DNA of 64,000 bases, taken from positions 997,599 through 1,061,598 of the forward strand of contig LVVQ01000001.1 in the NCBI GenBank assembly GCA_006954405.1. Direction: 5' to 3'. This DNA is from Candidatus Methanarcanum hacksteinii. GTDB taxonomy: Archaea > Thermoplasmatota > Thermoplasmata > Methanomassiliicoccales > Methanomethylophilaceae. This document shows, piece after piece, positions 52,008-60,981 of this stretch (positions are counted from its first letter, which is position 1; the number at the start of each line of letters is the position of its first letter). The translations under genes and the position numbers were made by a program. The notes beneath the pieces are model-generated. The model made no database searches and was not told the origin of the DNA. It saw only the letters and a program-made list of their open reading frames with translations.

Positions 52008-53865
52008 TAATGGTCCTCCTATATAGTATAATAAATATGATTATAGACAGCACAACGACTATCTCTGTCAGATACCAGGACCAGTGTGCGAAACCAACGG
52101 TCTGCAACGCAAGCACCCTCTCCTCCTCTGTACCTTCGCCCTGTATGTTCGAAAGGCAGTATACTGCGCCGAAGTCGTTACCAGTGTATATCCTCCCATC
52201 CACGACAGTGGGCGGGACCATGGAGTATGAATCCTCCGAATACGGTGAGAGTAACACTCTCCATATCTCCTCCCCATTGGATGAATCCCATGCTGTCAGC
52301 CCACCTCCTGTGGGCCAGAACGCCCCAGCGGAATAATCCGTTCCGTAGAGTATACCATCAGCATCCAACGTGAGTGCGCCCTTGATCATCTGATAGTCCT
52401 GTGATTTCCAGATGACCTTCCCATCCCAATCGAATTTGTATATCGCAGTGGTAGCATCTATCTCACTGCCATCGACTTTCATGAATTTCTTGGAACCAGA
52501 CGATAATGGCGAGACATATGTGTAGAATCCGCTATCCGTGACCACAGGTGATGTGAACAACGCACTTAGTTTCCAATCCTTCCCGTCCACCTGTAATGTC
52601 TCACCGGTCTTAGGGTCCAAAGCGATGAGGAATCCCTCCAACGAGAACAACGCCCCATCCGTACAACCGACGAGGAGATGGGAACCATCCGGAGATAAGG
52701 AGGTCGATGCGGCCGAACCAGGTGTTCCTGGGGCCGTCCTGTTGTCATCACGCATATCGATGACTCTCTTCACCCATACCTCCTTGCCATCATCCGCATT
52801 CAATGCGTACACGAATCCCTCATAACTTCCGATGAAAAGCATCCTCTTCCCGTCGATCTTGGCTATCGTCGGAGCATGGAAATAGAAACATCCTCTCGTA
52901 CCGATATAGTTTCCAGAGGGATCCTCCTCGCAAGGCGGTTCATACTCCCAATCGATGCTCATCTTACCTTCAGATGATAATTTGAGACAAACAACGAGTC
53001 CATGCGATGTTCCGAAGTATATCCTTCCAGAATCGTATACCGGTGTCGTACCTCCGGTCTGGAATACCCTCCCGTCCCAGATAACATTGCCTGAGGAATT
53101 GGTCGGAGGATCGATCTTCACCTCTATCTTATCCTTTATCTCGCCAGTGAATCTATCGAAACATATCACATCACCACAGGTGAACGTGACGATGAGATAA
53201 TCCCCAACGATTACAGGTGTAGTGACCTCATAACCAGCACCCTTGATGCCGTGATATTTCCAAACGATACCTCCTGTGAACCTATCCAATGCGTACACCC
53301 ATGCATCCTCGTCCCCTCCTGTCGCTCCGTACACTCCGCCGGTCGTATGATAGAGCATGTTGCCTGCGACCACCAATCCGGAATCGACGAAACCTGTGGT
53401 ATATGTGTTGTACCACTCGACAGGCATCTTAGGTTCCTTCTGCCCATGGGATACGGATACATTCGTTGAGAATGATGAACCGCTCAATGTGGTCCATGAT
53501 GTCGGATACTCCGGTGTCGATACAGGTGCGAAACCATTGGGATAGTAACCGAACGCTATCGGACCTGAACATGATGTGTTAAGATCGATCCCCTTATCCA
53601 CCCATCTGCCATCCCATTGATAGCAATGCCATCCGCAATCAGTGGTCTTCGTTGTCTTGATATCTTTGATTATGTTGAGATCATCCACCGAACTCTCAAG
53701 AACACTGATGAATGTTGATCCTCCTTTATTCTCGTACCATTGATATTGTCCGTTACCGAAATCCACCAACACATCATCGGACGATGCGGCACCGTCCACT
53801 GGGATCATCGACACCATGGTGAATAGGAGTATGGATAGGATCGCTATCGGCAAGACCTTTCTCAT
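52000..53865 (-). CDS. Secreted beta-propeller (PQQ-repeat) surface protein with N-terminal DUF4430-like segment
   Basis: A 621-residue exported protein: signal peptide MRKVLPIAILSILLFTMVSM, a ~90-residue N-terminal segment resembling DUF4430 domains (VLVDFGNGQYQWYENKGG, CYQWDGRWVDKG), a PQQ-like beta-propeller of about seven blades (DRFTGGIVWKYHG, YALNADDGKEVWVKRV, WDSSNGEEIWRVLL), and a C-terminal transmembrane anchor ending RRTINV. PQQ-like propellers in archaea are usually non-enzymatic binding platforms. Sits between the substrate-binding protein and permease of a BtuFCD-type importer, overlapping both, so it is part of the uptake machinery. Confidence 0.85.
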   Translation of the reverse strand: MRKVLPIAILSILLFTMVSMIPVDGAASSDDVLVDFGNGQYQWYENKGGSTFISVLESSVDDLNIIKDIKTTKTTDCGWHCYQWDGRWVDKGIDLNTSCSGPIAFGYYPNGFAPVSTPEYPTSWTTLSGSSFSTNVSVSHGQKEPKMPVEWYNTYTTGFVDSGLVVAGNMLYHTTGGVYGATGGDEDAWVYALDRFTGGIVWKYHGIKGAGYEVTTPVIVGDYLIVTFTCGDVICFDRFTGEIKDKIEVKIDPPTNSSGNVIWDGRVFQTGGTTPVYDSGRIYFGTSHGLVVCLKLSSEGKMSIDWEYEPPCEEDPSGNYIGTRGCFYFHAPTIAKIDGKRMLFIGSYEGFVYALNADDGKEVWVKRVIDMRDDNRTAPGTPGSAASTSLSPDGSHLLVGCTDGALFSLEGFLIALDPKTGETLQVDGKDWKLSALFTSPVVTDSGFYTYVSPLSSGSKKFMKVDGSEIDATTAIYKFDWDGKVIWKSQDYQMIKGALTLDADGILYGTDYSAGAFWPTGGGLTAWDSSNGEEIWRVLLSPYSEDSYSMVPPTVVDGRIYTGNDFGAVYCLSNIQGEGTEEERVLALQTVGFAHWSWYLTEIVVVLSIIIFIILYRRTINV

Positions 53866-55244
53866 ATCATCCCTCTCTGATACTTCAGATAATCCTTGTA
53901 ATCATTCCCGAGGAACTTCGGTATCGTATCCAACGGATCCCTGTATTCGAACTGTTCAGGGTGCAATGCCTTCCCCAACAGTTCGGCTGCCTGGGCCAAT
54001 CTTGGCCCAGGCCTTGATAATAGATCTGCGGCCTGACCTGTGAAAACATAGATGTTACCGTTCCTGTATGCAGGCGTTTCTCTCCAGACAGGATCGATAC
54101 GTTCCAAGAACCTCTCGTACTCCTCCTGCGAGGTTATCTCATTGTTATGAAGGATGATCATCACCTGCGGTTGCTTGGCATGGATCTGTTCCTTGGAGAC
54201 CATGAACCATGAGGAAGATTGCGAATCGAAGACATTCGTTCCCGATACCTTCGATATTATGCTGGAAGCGAATGTGTTGTTACCGGATGTCCATGGCGAT
54301 GGATCTGCGGATAATGCGATGAATGTCCTGACGGATGCTTGATATCCTATTACTCCGGAGACGGCATCGAACGTTCCTCTGAACGCCTGTATGACGCTGT
54401 TCGCATTCTCACTCAATCCCATCGCAGATGCTACCATCCAGATGTTATCGTAAAGGAGATCGATGTTTGTGACATCGTATGTCACCACACAATCTATCCC
54501 TGATTTCCTGAGCTTGTCGGCCATAGCAACATGCTCCCCGGTACCTCCTTCGCAGAACACGATATCCGGTCCGAGCTTCACTATCCATTCGTAATTCGGA
54601 TCGGAATACCCTCCGACGTTCTTTATCTTGCCTTCGGCCTTCCTCTCCACGATACCTTCGGGATAGTTGCTATACAGATCCGTACCCACGATATATTCCA
54701 AACCGCCTATCGAACAGATCGTCTCCGTCACAGAGGGTGCCAATGACACCACCCTCAGCTTCTCACCGGTCTTCAATGAATGACCCGAATCAGCGTAACT
54801 GTAGTATGTGAATCCCGTCTGATCCGTACCAAGTATGACATCATCCGGACCTAATGCTCTGGCCCATGATACTATGTCCCCTTCACCGAATGTCACCGAT
54901 CTAGGATCATCGCATTGGACCCATTCGCCTCCGTCAAGGATGTACATCCCCCATCTCTTTCCTTGGAGGTTAGATTGTTCGTTGATCGAATGCACTATCG
55001 TATGCTCATCATCTTGGTAGACGAGAGGATATCCTTTCAGCTCGCACGCTTTCTCCAATAATTGGTAACCATCCATCCCGTTGAATACCAATGGTATCCA
55101 TACCGTATCCCAATAACCGAAATCGATTACCACGCCGCTCCTATCATCCGCTTCGGCCTGCGTAAGGCCCATCGCTGGAGTTAGGATTATGACCGCTACT
55201 GCGACGATAGCGGTTATCGTCAGCTTCTTCGCAGTAGCATTCAT
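53862..55244 (-). CDS. BtuF/FepB-type substrate-binding protein with N-terminal DUF4430-like domain
   Basis: A 460-residue exported protein. After a signal anchor (LTITAIVAVAVIILTPAMG), residues ~35-130 form a DUF4430-like domain (DGYQLLEKACELKGYPLVYQ, IVHSINEQSNLQGKRWGMYI, FGEGDIVSWARALGP), the fold seen in the beta domain of transcobalamin/intrinsic factor. Residues ~165-440 are a class III periplasmic-binding fold: RVVSLAPSVTETICSIGG, GTDLYSNYP, VGGYSDPNYEWIVKLGPDIV, PQVMIILHNNEI and GNIYVFTGQAADLLSRPGP. Supplies the permease at 50871. The fusion of a transcobalamin-like module to a BtuF-like protein argues for corrinoid as cargo (inference). Confidence 0.85.
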   Translation of the reverse strand: MNATAKKLTITAIVAVAVIILTPAMGLTQAEADDRSGVVIDFGYWDTVWIPLVFNGMDGYQLLEKACELKGYPLVYQDDEHTIVHSINEQSNLQGKRWGMYILDGGEWVQCDDPRSVTFGEGDIVSWARALGPDDVILGTDQTGFTYYSYADSGHSLKTGEKLRVVSLAPSVTETICSIGGLEYIVGTDLYSNYPEGIVERKAEGKIKNVGGYSDPNYEWIVKLGPDIVFCEGGTGEHVAMADKLRKSGIDCVVTYDVTNIDLLYDNIWMVASAMGLSENANSVIQAFRGTFDAVSGVIGYQASVRTFIALSADPSPWTSGNNTFASSIISKVSGTNVFDSQSSSWFMVSKEQIHAKQPQVMIILHNNEITSQEEYERFLERIDPVWRETPAYRNGNIYVFTGQAADLLSRPGPRLAQAAELLGKALHPEQFEYRDPLDTIPKFLGNDYKDYLKYQRGMI

Positions 55245-55245
55245 G

Positions 55246-56301
55246 TCATAGGCCCTCTGGTATCTCAGACGGAGTCTGCATCACGATCTCTGCTCCGTCG
55301 CCCGTCTGTTTCTCCGTCGTCGTTTGAAGAACGAGTCCGAAGTAACGATACTTACCAAGGTCATACTTACCAAGCGTCAGATTGTTGTATGTCCATTGTT
55401 TGGTATCATCCAACGTCTTTGCGTTGGGGTTGTAGGTGTATTGGGACCAATATGTCCAATCGCCGTTATTCAATTGGGTATCCGCCCATCCGAGGAAATC
55501 CGTGAACCATCCGAACATATCCTTGCTCATCAGGTGACCATGAACGGTCTCTCCATCCAATTTGTAGTTGAGAACGCCTTTGTCCTCGACCACCTCCACC
55601 TCTGACGAGGGGAACCACGTACTCTTCAGAGCATTCACCAAAGCTTCGTTAGCATTGGTACCCGAACCCTTGACCCAAATACCTCCTTCTATGTCAGATT
55701 TGGTCAATCCAGCCTTCTCCAACCAACCCATCAGGACGTTATATCTTTCTGACGTAGTGAGTTTCTTCCCTTCGGATTTGTCATCCGGTTTGGAATTCGG
55801 ATCCTTAGCTATCTTCTCGATCTCCGACATGTTGGGGATCTGGATGAAGAAATACACTTCGTTGCTTATACTGAACCCTGGCTGCACATATTCCGTTTTA
55901 CCATTGTTCGTTATCTTCTTCGCATACTCCAACACAAGTGTGGAATCGTCCCTGAGATCAGTATCCTTCGCGGGCACCCATCCCTTCAGACTCTGCCATC
56001 TGAAGACGATCCATGATTCATCAATAGTATTCTCCTTATTCTTATAACTCTGAACATTACCATTGCTCTTCAGAACGATGTCGTCACCTAACGTCTTGGT
56101 TAGAATATCCTTCACATTCATCCCTGTGGCAGCATATTCCTTATAGGCCCCATCCTCCTGGGCGACCTCAAGTGTTACACTATAGATCTTACCATCCTTG
56201 GTGTCATCGTTCCCATCTCCAGTCATCATCATGACGGCTGCTGCGATACCTATGACAGCAACGACCGCCACCATCAGGATGATCAACGTATTCTTCTTCA
56301 T
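55246..56301 (-). CDS. Membrane-anchored DUF4430-like surface protein
   Basis: A 351-residue protein with an N-terminal signal anchor (LIILMVAVVAVIGIAAAVMM) and an extracellular part. Residues ~38-130 resemble DUF4430 (VTLEVAQEDGAYKEYAATGM, NVKDILTKTLGD, WIVFRWQSLKGWVPAK, LRDDSTLVLEYAKK). The remainder, with TTSERYNVLMGWLEKAGLTK and SKDMFGWFTDFLGWADTQLN, is unassigned. Lies between the binding protein and the large propeller protein with 1- and 4-nt gaps. A corrinoid- or ligand-capture role is inferred from the repeated fold within the operon. Confidence 0.7.
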   Translation of the reverse strand: MKKNTLIILMVAVVAVIGIAAAVMMMTGDGNDDTKDGKIYSVTLEVAQEDGAYKEYAATGMNVKDILTKTLGDDIVLKSNGNVQSYKNKENTIDESWIVFRWQSLKGWVPAKDTDLRDDSTLVLEYAKKITNNGKTEYVQPGFSISNEVYFFIQIPNMSEIEKIAKDPNSKPDDKSEGKKLTTSERYNVLMGWLEKAGLTKSDIEGGIWVKGSGTNANEALVNALKSTWFPSSEVEVVEDKGVLNYKLDGETVHGHLMSKDMFGWFTDFLGWADTQLNNGDWTYWSQYTYNPNAKTLDDTKQWTYNNLTLGKYDLGKYRYFGLVLQTTTEKQTGDGAEIVMQTPSEIPEGL

Positions 56302-56305
56302 AATA

Positions 56306-59300
56306 TCACCAAGATCCTTTCTCCATCACGCCATTCTCTACTCCGAATGACAATTGCACACCGCCAAGAACATTGGAACCGAACGCGTCGAACACGAGAT
56401 AACCGTCGATCACCTTCCCTTTGACAGTCTCCACTTTGTTCAGGTAATAGAACACCTGGACTTCCTTTCCGTTGTAACTGCTGTTCGCCTTGATTTTGAC
56501 CTTCAAAGGTAACTTATTATCGACACCATCCCCTTTCAGAGTGACCAGAACACAATCAGGATCGGAACCTGTCTTCTTTTTGCATTCCTTCGATATCGAT
56601 TTGTATGTGTTTCCAGTGACGTTCAAAGGACCTGTCGACAACGATGATTCTGCAGGGAACTTGCCTGTGATCGACAATCCTTTTCCGTTATCGATCGTCG
56701 TGGATGTGTTCTCTGCCCATTTGGCCTTCAATGTTATGCCATCATTGAATTTGTAAACAGTCTGAGAAGTGTATTCCTTTCCATCGTAATACCATCCCTT
56801 GAATGTATAACCCGCTTTGACGGATACTGGAAGGTTTCCGAGAGGTTTGTCGTATATTCCATAATACTTGCCTGTGACAGGAGAACCGCCATCGGTATCG
56901 AACTTCAGCAGACTGACCTCCAACCATTTGGCTGTGAGTGTCACATTCTTCGATACTTTAGTCTCATTAGGCTTGTATAATGTCGAACCATCGTACCATC
57001 CGCCGAACTGATATCCATCCTTTGATGGATCGTATATGAATGGCAACTCAGAGCCTTTTGCGGATTGTATCTCGTATGCACTCGCCCCATTCTGCGGATT
57101 CAGCTTTATCGTTACCGCATCGGCATAAACCGGTGTGAGTACGGTATCCTTCATGACGGGCGTGTTGAAGGATGTCCATGCAGACTTTCCATCCATCCAT
57201 CCCGTCAGTACCTTACCCTTGGGAACGGCCACGTCAGGGATATCGACTATAGATCCCTTCGGCACCTTGATGACGATATCCTTCGATACCGTCTCCAACC
57301 TCAATGTAACACATACGCCCTCCAACTTGGAATAGTTGGTGACCTTGGCCTTATCATCTTCACTCAACTCAGAATATCTTGAGATTATCCTTTGATAATC
57401 CCTGTAATTGACATTCCCTTCATCATACATGGAAAGGAATCTCTCTATGGATGAGGACACATCCTCCGCAGTGTATCTGTTTTCAACACCATAGCAGAGC
57501 AATGTCGAATCATTCCTTATCAACACATATCCGTTCTTAGAAATCGAGAAACTCTGATAGCAGAACTGTGCTGGATCGGGCCTCATCTTGAACACGATCG
57601 ATGTTCCTTTCTCCTTGGAATCCTTTATCACGAATATGTCGGCATATCCATTGGTACTTTCGGATGATTCTCCCTGATAGACGTGACCATATTCCATGAC
57701 ATAGATGTAAACCGCATATCCGTTCTCTTTGGTGGAATATGCGGTGGAGATCACTGGTGTTGCCTTCGTGCACACATCCTTAAGATATGCACGGGACTTC
57801 ATGTTGCCATTCTTGTCTATATCGATGATCCAAAGAGGTTCATCAGTCCCTAAGGTCTTCCCTCCGCCTCCGATGTAGATAGTATCATTCCAAATGACAG
57901 GGATGGATTGCGTACCTCCCCATACTCTCCCGCCATGGTTATCATTCCAATAACTATCGTCCGATTCCCAGAACTTCTCGGATGATCTGTCGAATCCACT
58001 AGATGTAATCTTGTATGAACGGATCGCAAGCTTATCGGGAGTGTTCTCGTTCGGATTCGTGATGGTACGGTCATGCACCCTGTTCAATGGGATGTAGACC
58101 CTTCCCTCGTATGCCGTAGCACCGGATGAAGCATACTCCCTGTCGAATTTCATCATATCGATGACCTTTCCAGTGTTAGCATCCATGAAGTATGCTATAG
58201 CACCCATGTCGTCGAATCCCCTCTGCACCAATACGATGTAGTCATCGAAGAATGCCGGTGTGGCGTTATACCACCCCTTGTGCTTGAGCAACCATAATGG
58301 TTCTATCTTCTCATCCGATCTTGCCTTGTTCTTATCCTCGGTAGAGAAGCATGCGTAATCACCAGAGTAGGTTCCGAAGAACACTTTACCATCATTGTAT
58401 GTTATGGTTCCCTGTGTCTCCCCGCCTTCCACAGGCACAGAGACGAATAATTGTTCCAAGGTCTCAGCATCGAATGCGTAGAGGATCGATGTAGAACCTG
58501 TGGACGTGACAGCGAATACTTTCCCATCACCGTACGTGATGGCCATGTTGTAAACTGTCTTCGATGGACATACTGCCTTAGCTATCGTATTTCCCGTAGC
58601 TACATCCACACAATAGAGCGTGGAATCCTGACCTTTGTAGTAATAGACCTTATCATCAACGCATAAAGATGAACTAGGTGTCTTCCAATTCGAAGACGAG
58701 GTCTCTGTATCCGATGTGACCATCCACAGCATCCTCATGTCCGATTCCGTTATCGGAGTCTTGGAATCTGTGACGCCGAAGCTTCCCACATCCCCTCCGA
58801 CATAGGACCATTGTGATGGCGATGTCGATTGTATCTCCCTAGGTTCTACGGAATCGGTATGCCTGTATGCTATCACATACGGTGAGAAGTGATTGGTCGA
58901 GAACCTTACGCTATCACTTTTGAATGTGCAATCCAACCTTTCTGTAGTTTTACCGAGATATGCGACATACAGGTTCCCGGACTTCTCTCCAGATTTTAAC
59001 TTATATGGTATCGACACCTGCACATGATAACTGAATGATGATACCACAGAACCTCCGCATTCCAATGTGAGATCGTATGCCGGACGTCCTTCCAATTCAG
59101 AATATTCCTTCGGAACGGTCGCTTCCTTCACTGTGAAGGATACGTTCCCGCTGTTCAAAGCGTTCAAGGCCTTGTTGGATATCTTCACAGATGTCCCCTT
59201 TATCATGAACGAAAGGGAGGCGCCGCTATCCTTGGTAGCCTTCAGAAGTTTCGATGATATCGAAGCGGTATCGGACCTCTCGGATGTTATCCTCACCTCG

Positions 59301-59497
59301 ACGTTAGAACCATCCTCTTTACCGATCGAATCGATGATGTTCTTCTCAGCATTGTCCGAGAGTATGCCATCATCTCCAACGGCCTCCTCCAGTACAATAG
59401 TGCTATCTTCGCCCCCGTTGCCCAAGGCTAGGAACACCCCGACCCCGATGACGGCTACAAGAGCTATCAATACCGCTATTACGGCCGTGGCCTTCAT
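56306..59497 (-). CDS. Large surface protein: beta-propeller plus Listeria-Bacteroides repeats
   Basis: A 1063-residue anchored protein, first gene of the uptake operon. Order: signal anchor (VIAVLIALVAVIGVGVFLAL); adhesin module ~30-230 (VSIPYKLKSGEKSGNLYVAY, VRFSTNHFSPYVIAY); PQQ-like propeller ~240-680 (YYKGQDSTLYCVDVATGNTI, TYNDGKVFFGTYSGDYACFS); a helical FIVAR-like hairpin (~685-735); two or three InlB-type B-repeats (FGGWYDGSTLYKPNETKV, FKGWYYDGKEYTSQTVYKF); and a C-terminal beta domain. No C-terminal TM. GGAGGGT precedes the ATG. Propeller and B-repeats point to extracellular ligand or surface binding; substrate not shown. Confidence 0.85.
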   Translation of the reverse strand: MKATAVIAVLIALVAVIGVGVFLALGNGGEDSTIVLEEAVGDDGILSDNAEKNIIDSIGKEDGSNVEVRITSERSDTASISSKLLKATKDSGASLSFMIKGTSVKISNKALNALNSGNVSFTVKEATVPKEYSELEGRPAYDLTLECGGSVVSSFSYHVQVSIPYKLKSGEKSGNLYVAYLGKTTERLDCTFKSDSVRFSTNHFSPYVIAYRHTDSVEPREIQSTSPSQWSYVGGDVGSFGVTDSKTPITESDMRMLWMVTSDTETSSSNWKTPSSSLCVDDKVYYYKGQDSTLYCVDVATGNTIAKAVCPSKTVYNMAITYGDGKVFAVTSTGSTSILYAFDAETLEQLFVSVPVEGGETQGTITYNDGKVFFGTYSGDYACFSTEDKNKARSDEKIEPLWLLKHKGWYNATPAFFDDYIVLVQRGFDDMGAIAYFMDANTGKVIDMMKFDREYASSGATAYEGRVYIPLNRVHDRTITNPNENTPDKLAIRSYKITSSGFDRSSEKFWESDDSYWNDNHGGRVWGGTQSIPVIWNDTIYIGGGGKTLGTDEPLWIIDIDKNGNMKSRAYLKDVCTKATPVISTAYSTKENGYAVYIYVMEYGHVYQGESSESTNGYADIFVIKDSKEKGTSIVFKMRPDPAQFCYQSFSISKNGYVLIRNDSTLLCYGVENRYTAEDVSSSIERFLSMYDEGNVNYRDYQRIISRYSELSEDDKAKVTNYSKLEGVCVTLRLETVSKDIVIKVPKGSIVDIPDVAVPKGKVLTGWMDGKSAWTSFNTPVMKDTVLTPVYADAVTIKLNPQNGASAYEIQSAKGSELPFIYDPSKDGYQFGGWYDGSTLYKPNETKVSKNVTLTAKWLEVSLLKFDTDGGSPVTGKYYGIYDKPLGNLPVSVKAGYTFKGWYYDGKEYTSQTVYKFNDGITLKAKWAENTSTTIDNGKGLSITGKFPAESSLSTGPLNVTGNTYKSISKECKKKTGSDPDCVLVTLKGDGVDNKLPLKVKIKANSSYNGKEVQVFYYLNKVETVKGKVIDGYLVFDAFGSNVLGGVQLSFGVENGVMEKGSW

Positions 59498-59851
59498 AGC
59501 ATACCCTCCAATCTATACATGAGAACAATACTGTTTCTTATTGGATTTATTAGGATGTGCATTATTTTCCCGATAATGTATCCAACGTACAACTTTGTAC
59601 ATCCATTTGGCATTATTTTGGTGTTAAGGGGGCTGTGGCGATGCATTCGGAGAATGCGTATTAGAAGGGCCAAAAATCCAAATTATTAGTGAGGTCGCAT
59701 CAAAAATCGAGGTTCATTCATGATGTCATATGCATGTCACGAATACCTTTCGAATCCGTCACGGGATTGCGTTGGATTATGATCCGCACAACGCAATCTG
59801 CTTCAGAATTGTTGCGCACTATAGATCATCGTATGTTGATGATATCATCGA
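59498..59851. other. Promoter region of the uptake operon, no gene
   Basis: Contains a palindrome GTACAA-CT-TTGTAC (59587-59600) and an imperfect inverted repeat around 59552-59583 (GGATGTGCATTAT / ATAATGTATCC). A TATA-like AATAAATCC near 59548 fits a leader of about 30 nt. The motif ATGTATCCAACGTAC (59576-59590) resembles ATACATCCAACGTAT at 48770-48784 before the zinc-ribbon operon, but the spacing to the start differs. No convincing coding frame. Confidence 0.45.
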
Positions 59852-59892
59852 TTTATCTTCTACCGATTAGTAGAAGATAAGTAGAAGATAAA
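59852..59892 (+). repeat. 41-bp inverted element, copy B
   Basis: TTATCTTCTAC (59853-59863), loop CGATTA, then two direct copies of GTAGAAGATAA (59870-59880, 59881-59891): the exact reverse-orientation counterpart of copy A at 34936-34976, with a different loop. It ends 13 nt before the start codon of the AlbA_2 remnant, so it may be its operator. Confidence 0.75.
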
Positions 59893-59904
59893 TTGGTGAA
59901 CATG

Positions 59905-60182
59905 ATGGATAATATCGGTCGTGAAGACGAATACAATTAATTCAAAGAGAGTATCGATGAATTAGAGGGTGGCATCACATCACTCGGTGCGATGATCAAT
60001 ATTTCCTGTAAAGGCGAGGTGTTCTTTGGTACCAATAAGGGTGGCAATGTAATCGATACAGATGGAAAGAGATGCCTGTCGATGAATGCCGTTGGAGACA
60101 CTTGCCCTTACACCGTAAAAAGAGTTGCATACCACGATAGTGGTGAATATGGTGAGATGTTTTTGCAAAAGAGAGTGTCGTA
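59905..60182 (+). pseudogene. Remnant of an AlbA_2 (Schlafen-like) regulator gene
   Basis: From ATG 59905 (preceded by GGTGA) the frame reads REDEYN, then TAA at 59938, then continues FKESIDELEGGITSLGAMIN and KGEVFFGTNKGGNVID. This is the start of the AlbA_2 domain of COG2865 regulators (EFKESL...AMLN...G.VYFGV). A single change of GAA to TAA would explain the internal stop. The frame ends at 60182 and the ATPase half is missing. A COG2865 ATPase half without AlbA_2 lies at 39561-40577, but the two need not come from one gene. Confidence 0.6.
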
Positions 60183-60653
60183 ATCCCCTTTTTCAACAAA
60201 ATTTGTCAATAAGTGAGACTACAGTCCCCTTTTTTTTCAGTTGAAGATAGTGTCTTGATCGTTGCATTGGCCACTTATGAATCCATTATCAATGAACTGA
60301 TAATGGATATGGCCTCTAAATCAGAACTCCTCCCTAGATGATCATCTCTGACCTGAATTCAAAAATAATCTGTAGAAGAGATGACCTGCCGCGCCGCGCT
60401 CGAAGCGCAAAGACGTCATTCGCCTTGATTATGTGGTCTAAGCCACAGAATCCATATTCGTGCAAATTTAAGGCACAGGGATTTATTGGCGGCAGGGCGG
60501 GAATACGTGATTACGACCCCGCATATAGTTCATAGACGGTCCGAACGTTTTAACTTTCCGAATAGAGAGATTTTTCCGACCATCATTCAACATAACTCTT
60601 TGGGCGTAATAGAAAAAATCCCGGAGTCAGACCAAGATGTCCGACATCCTTTG
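60183..60653. other. Decayed region with a long hairpin; no intact gene
   Basis: ATCCATTATCA / TGATAATGGAT (60281-60291 / 60298-60308) form an 11-bp hairpin, extended by GGCCA / TGGCC at 60269-60273 / 60310-60314. The plus frame around it encodes a plausible short protein end (LATYESIINELIMDMAS, stop at 60339), so the hairpin may be coding DNA of a lost gene. A GC-rich patch (60388-60420 and 60490-60530) differs in composition from its surroundings. No RNA gene recognised. Confidence 0.4.
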
Positions 60654-60911
60654 TCATAAGTCGTTTTCGATCATTTGTATATGGGATGCTACGCGAGTGC
60701 CTTTCTCAGTGAGTTTTATTGTGGTCGTAGTTCCGCGATCCATGGTGATGAGACCACATTCTTCCAACAGATCCAACTTGAGTGGCATCCTCGGATTCCT
60801 GGATACATTGCTGTAGATCTCTGTCTTGATGGATTCCCCATTCTCGTATAAGTAAAGCAAGGTAGATAGCAAGTGTTTCTCTTCTATCGCTTTGAGCTTG
60901 TATTCGATCAT
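60654..60911 (-). CDS. Small winged-helix regulator
   Basis: An 85-residue wHTH protein: LKAIEEKHLLSTLLYLYENG, IKTEIYSNVSRNPRMPLKLD, LLEECGLITMDRGTTTTIKL, LTEKGTRVASHIQMI. The pattern matches MarR/PadR-like archaeal regulators that respond to 'GESIKTEIY' type helices. The ATG at 60911 is chosen because the frame start at 60965 lies inside the adhesin terminator hairpin. It follows the large adhesin gene on the same strand and could regulate surface-protein expression (inference). Confidence 0.7.
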   Translation of the reverse strand: MIEYKLKAIEEKHLLSTLLYLYENGESIKTEIYSNVSRNPRMPLKLDLLEECGLITMDRGTTTTIKLTEKGTRVASHIQMIENDL

Positions 60912-60942
60912 TTCATTCCGCCTGATTAAAGAAAAAAAAACA

Positions 60943-60968
60943 GAGATGACATCCGAGGATGTCATCTC
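60943..60968 (-). terminator. Terminator of the giant adhesin gene
   Basis: 11-bp perfect stem GAGATGACATC / GATGTCATCTC with a CGAG loop, 14 nt after the stop, followed on the minus strand by TGTTTTTTTTTC. Confidence 0.9.
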
Positions 60969-60981
60969 ATGTGTTATGGTT

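Noticed and set aside
48770..59590. Shared ATRYATCCAACGTAY motif before the zinc-ribbon and uptake operons as a common operator
   Set aside because: Only two loose matches, at different distances from the start codons; could be chance.
59498..59700. Cobalamin riboswitch before the uptake operon
   Set aside because: No B12-box-like sequence or suitable multi-stem fold is visible and the predicted leader is only about 30 nt.
59905..60182. In-frame stop of the AlbA_2 remnant as a pyrrolysine codon
   Set aside because: The codon is TAA, not TAG, and the rest of the gene is missing.
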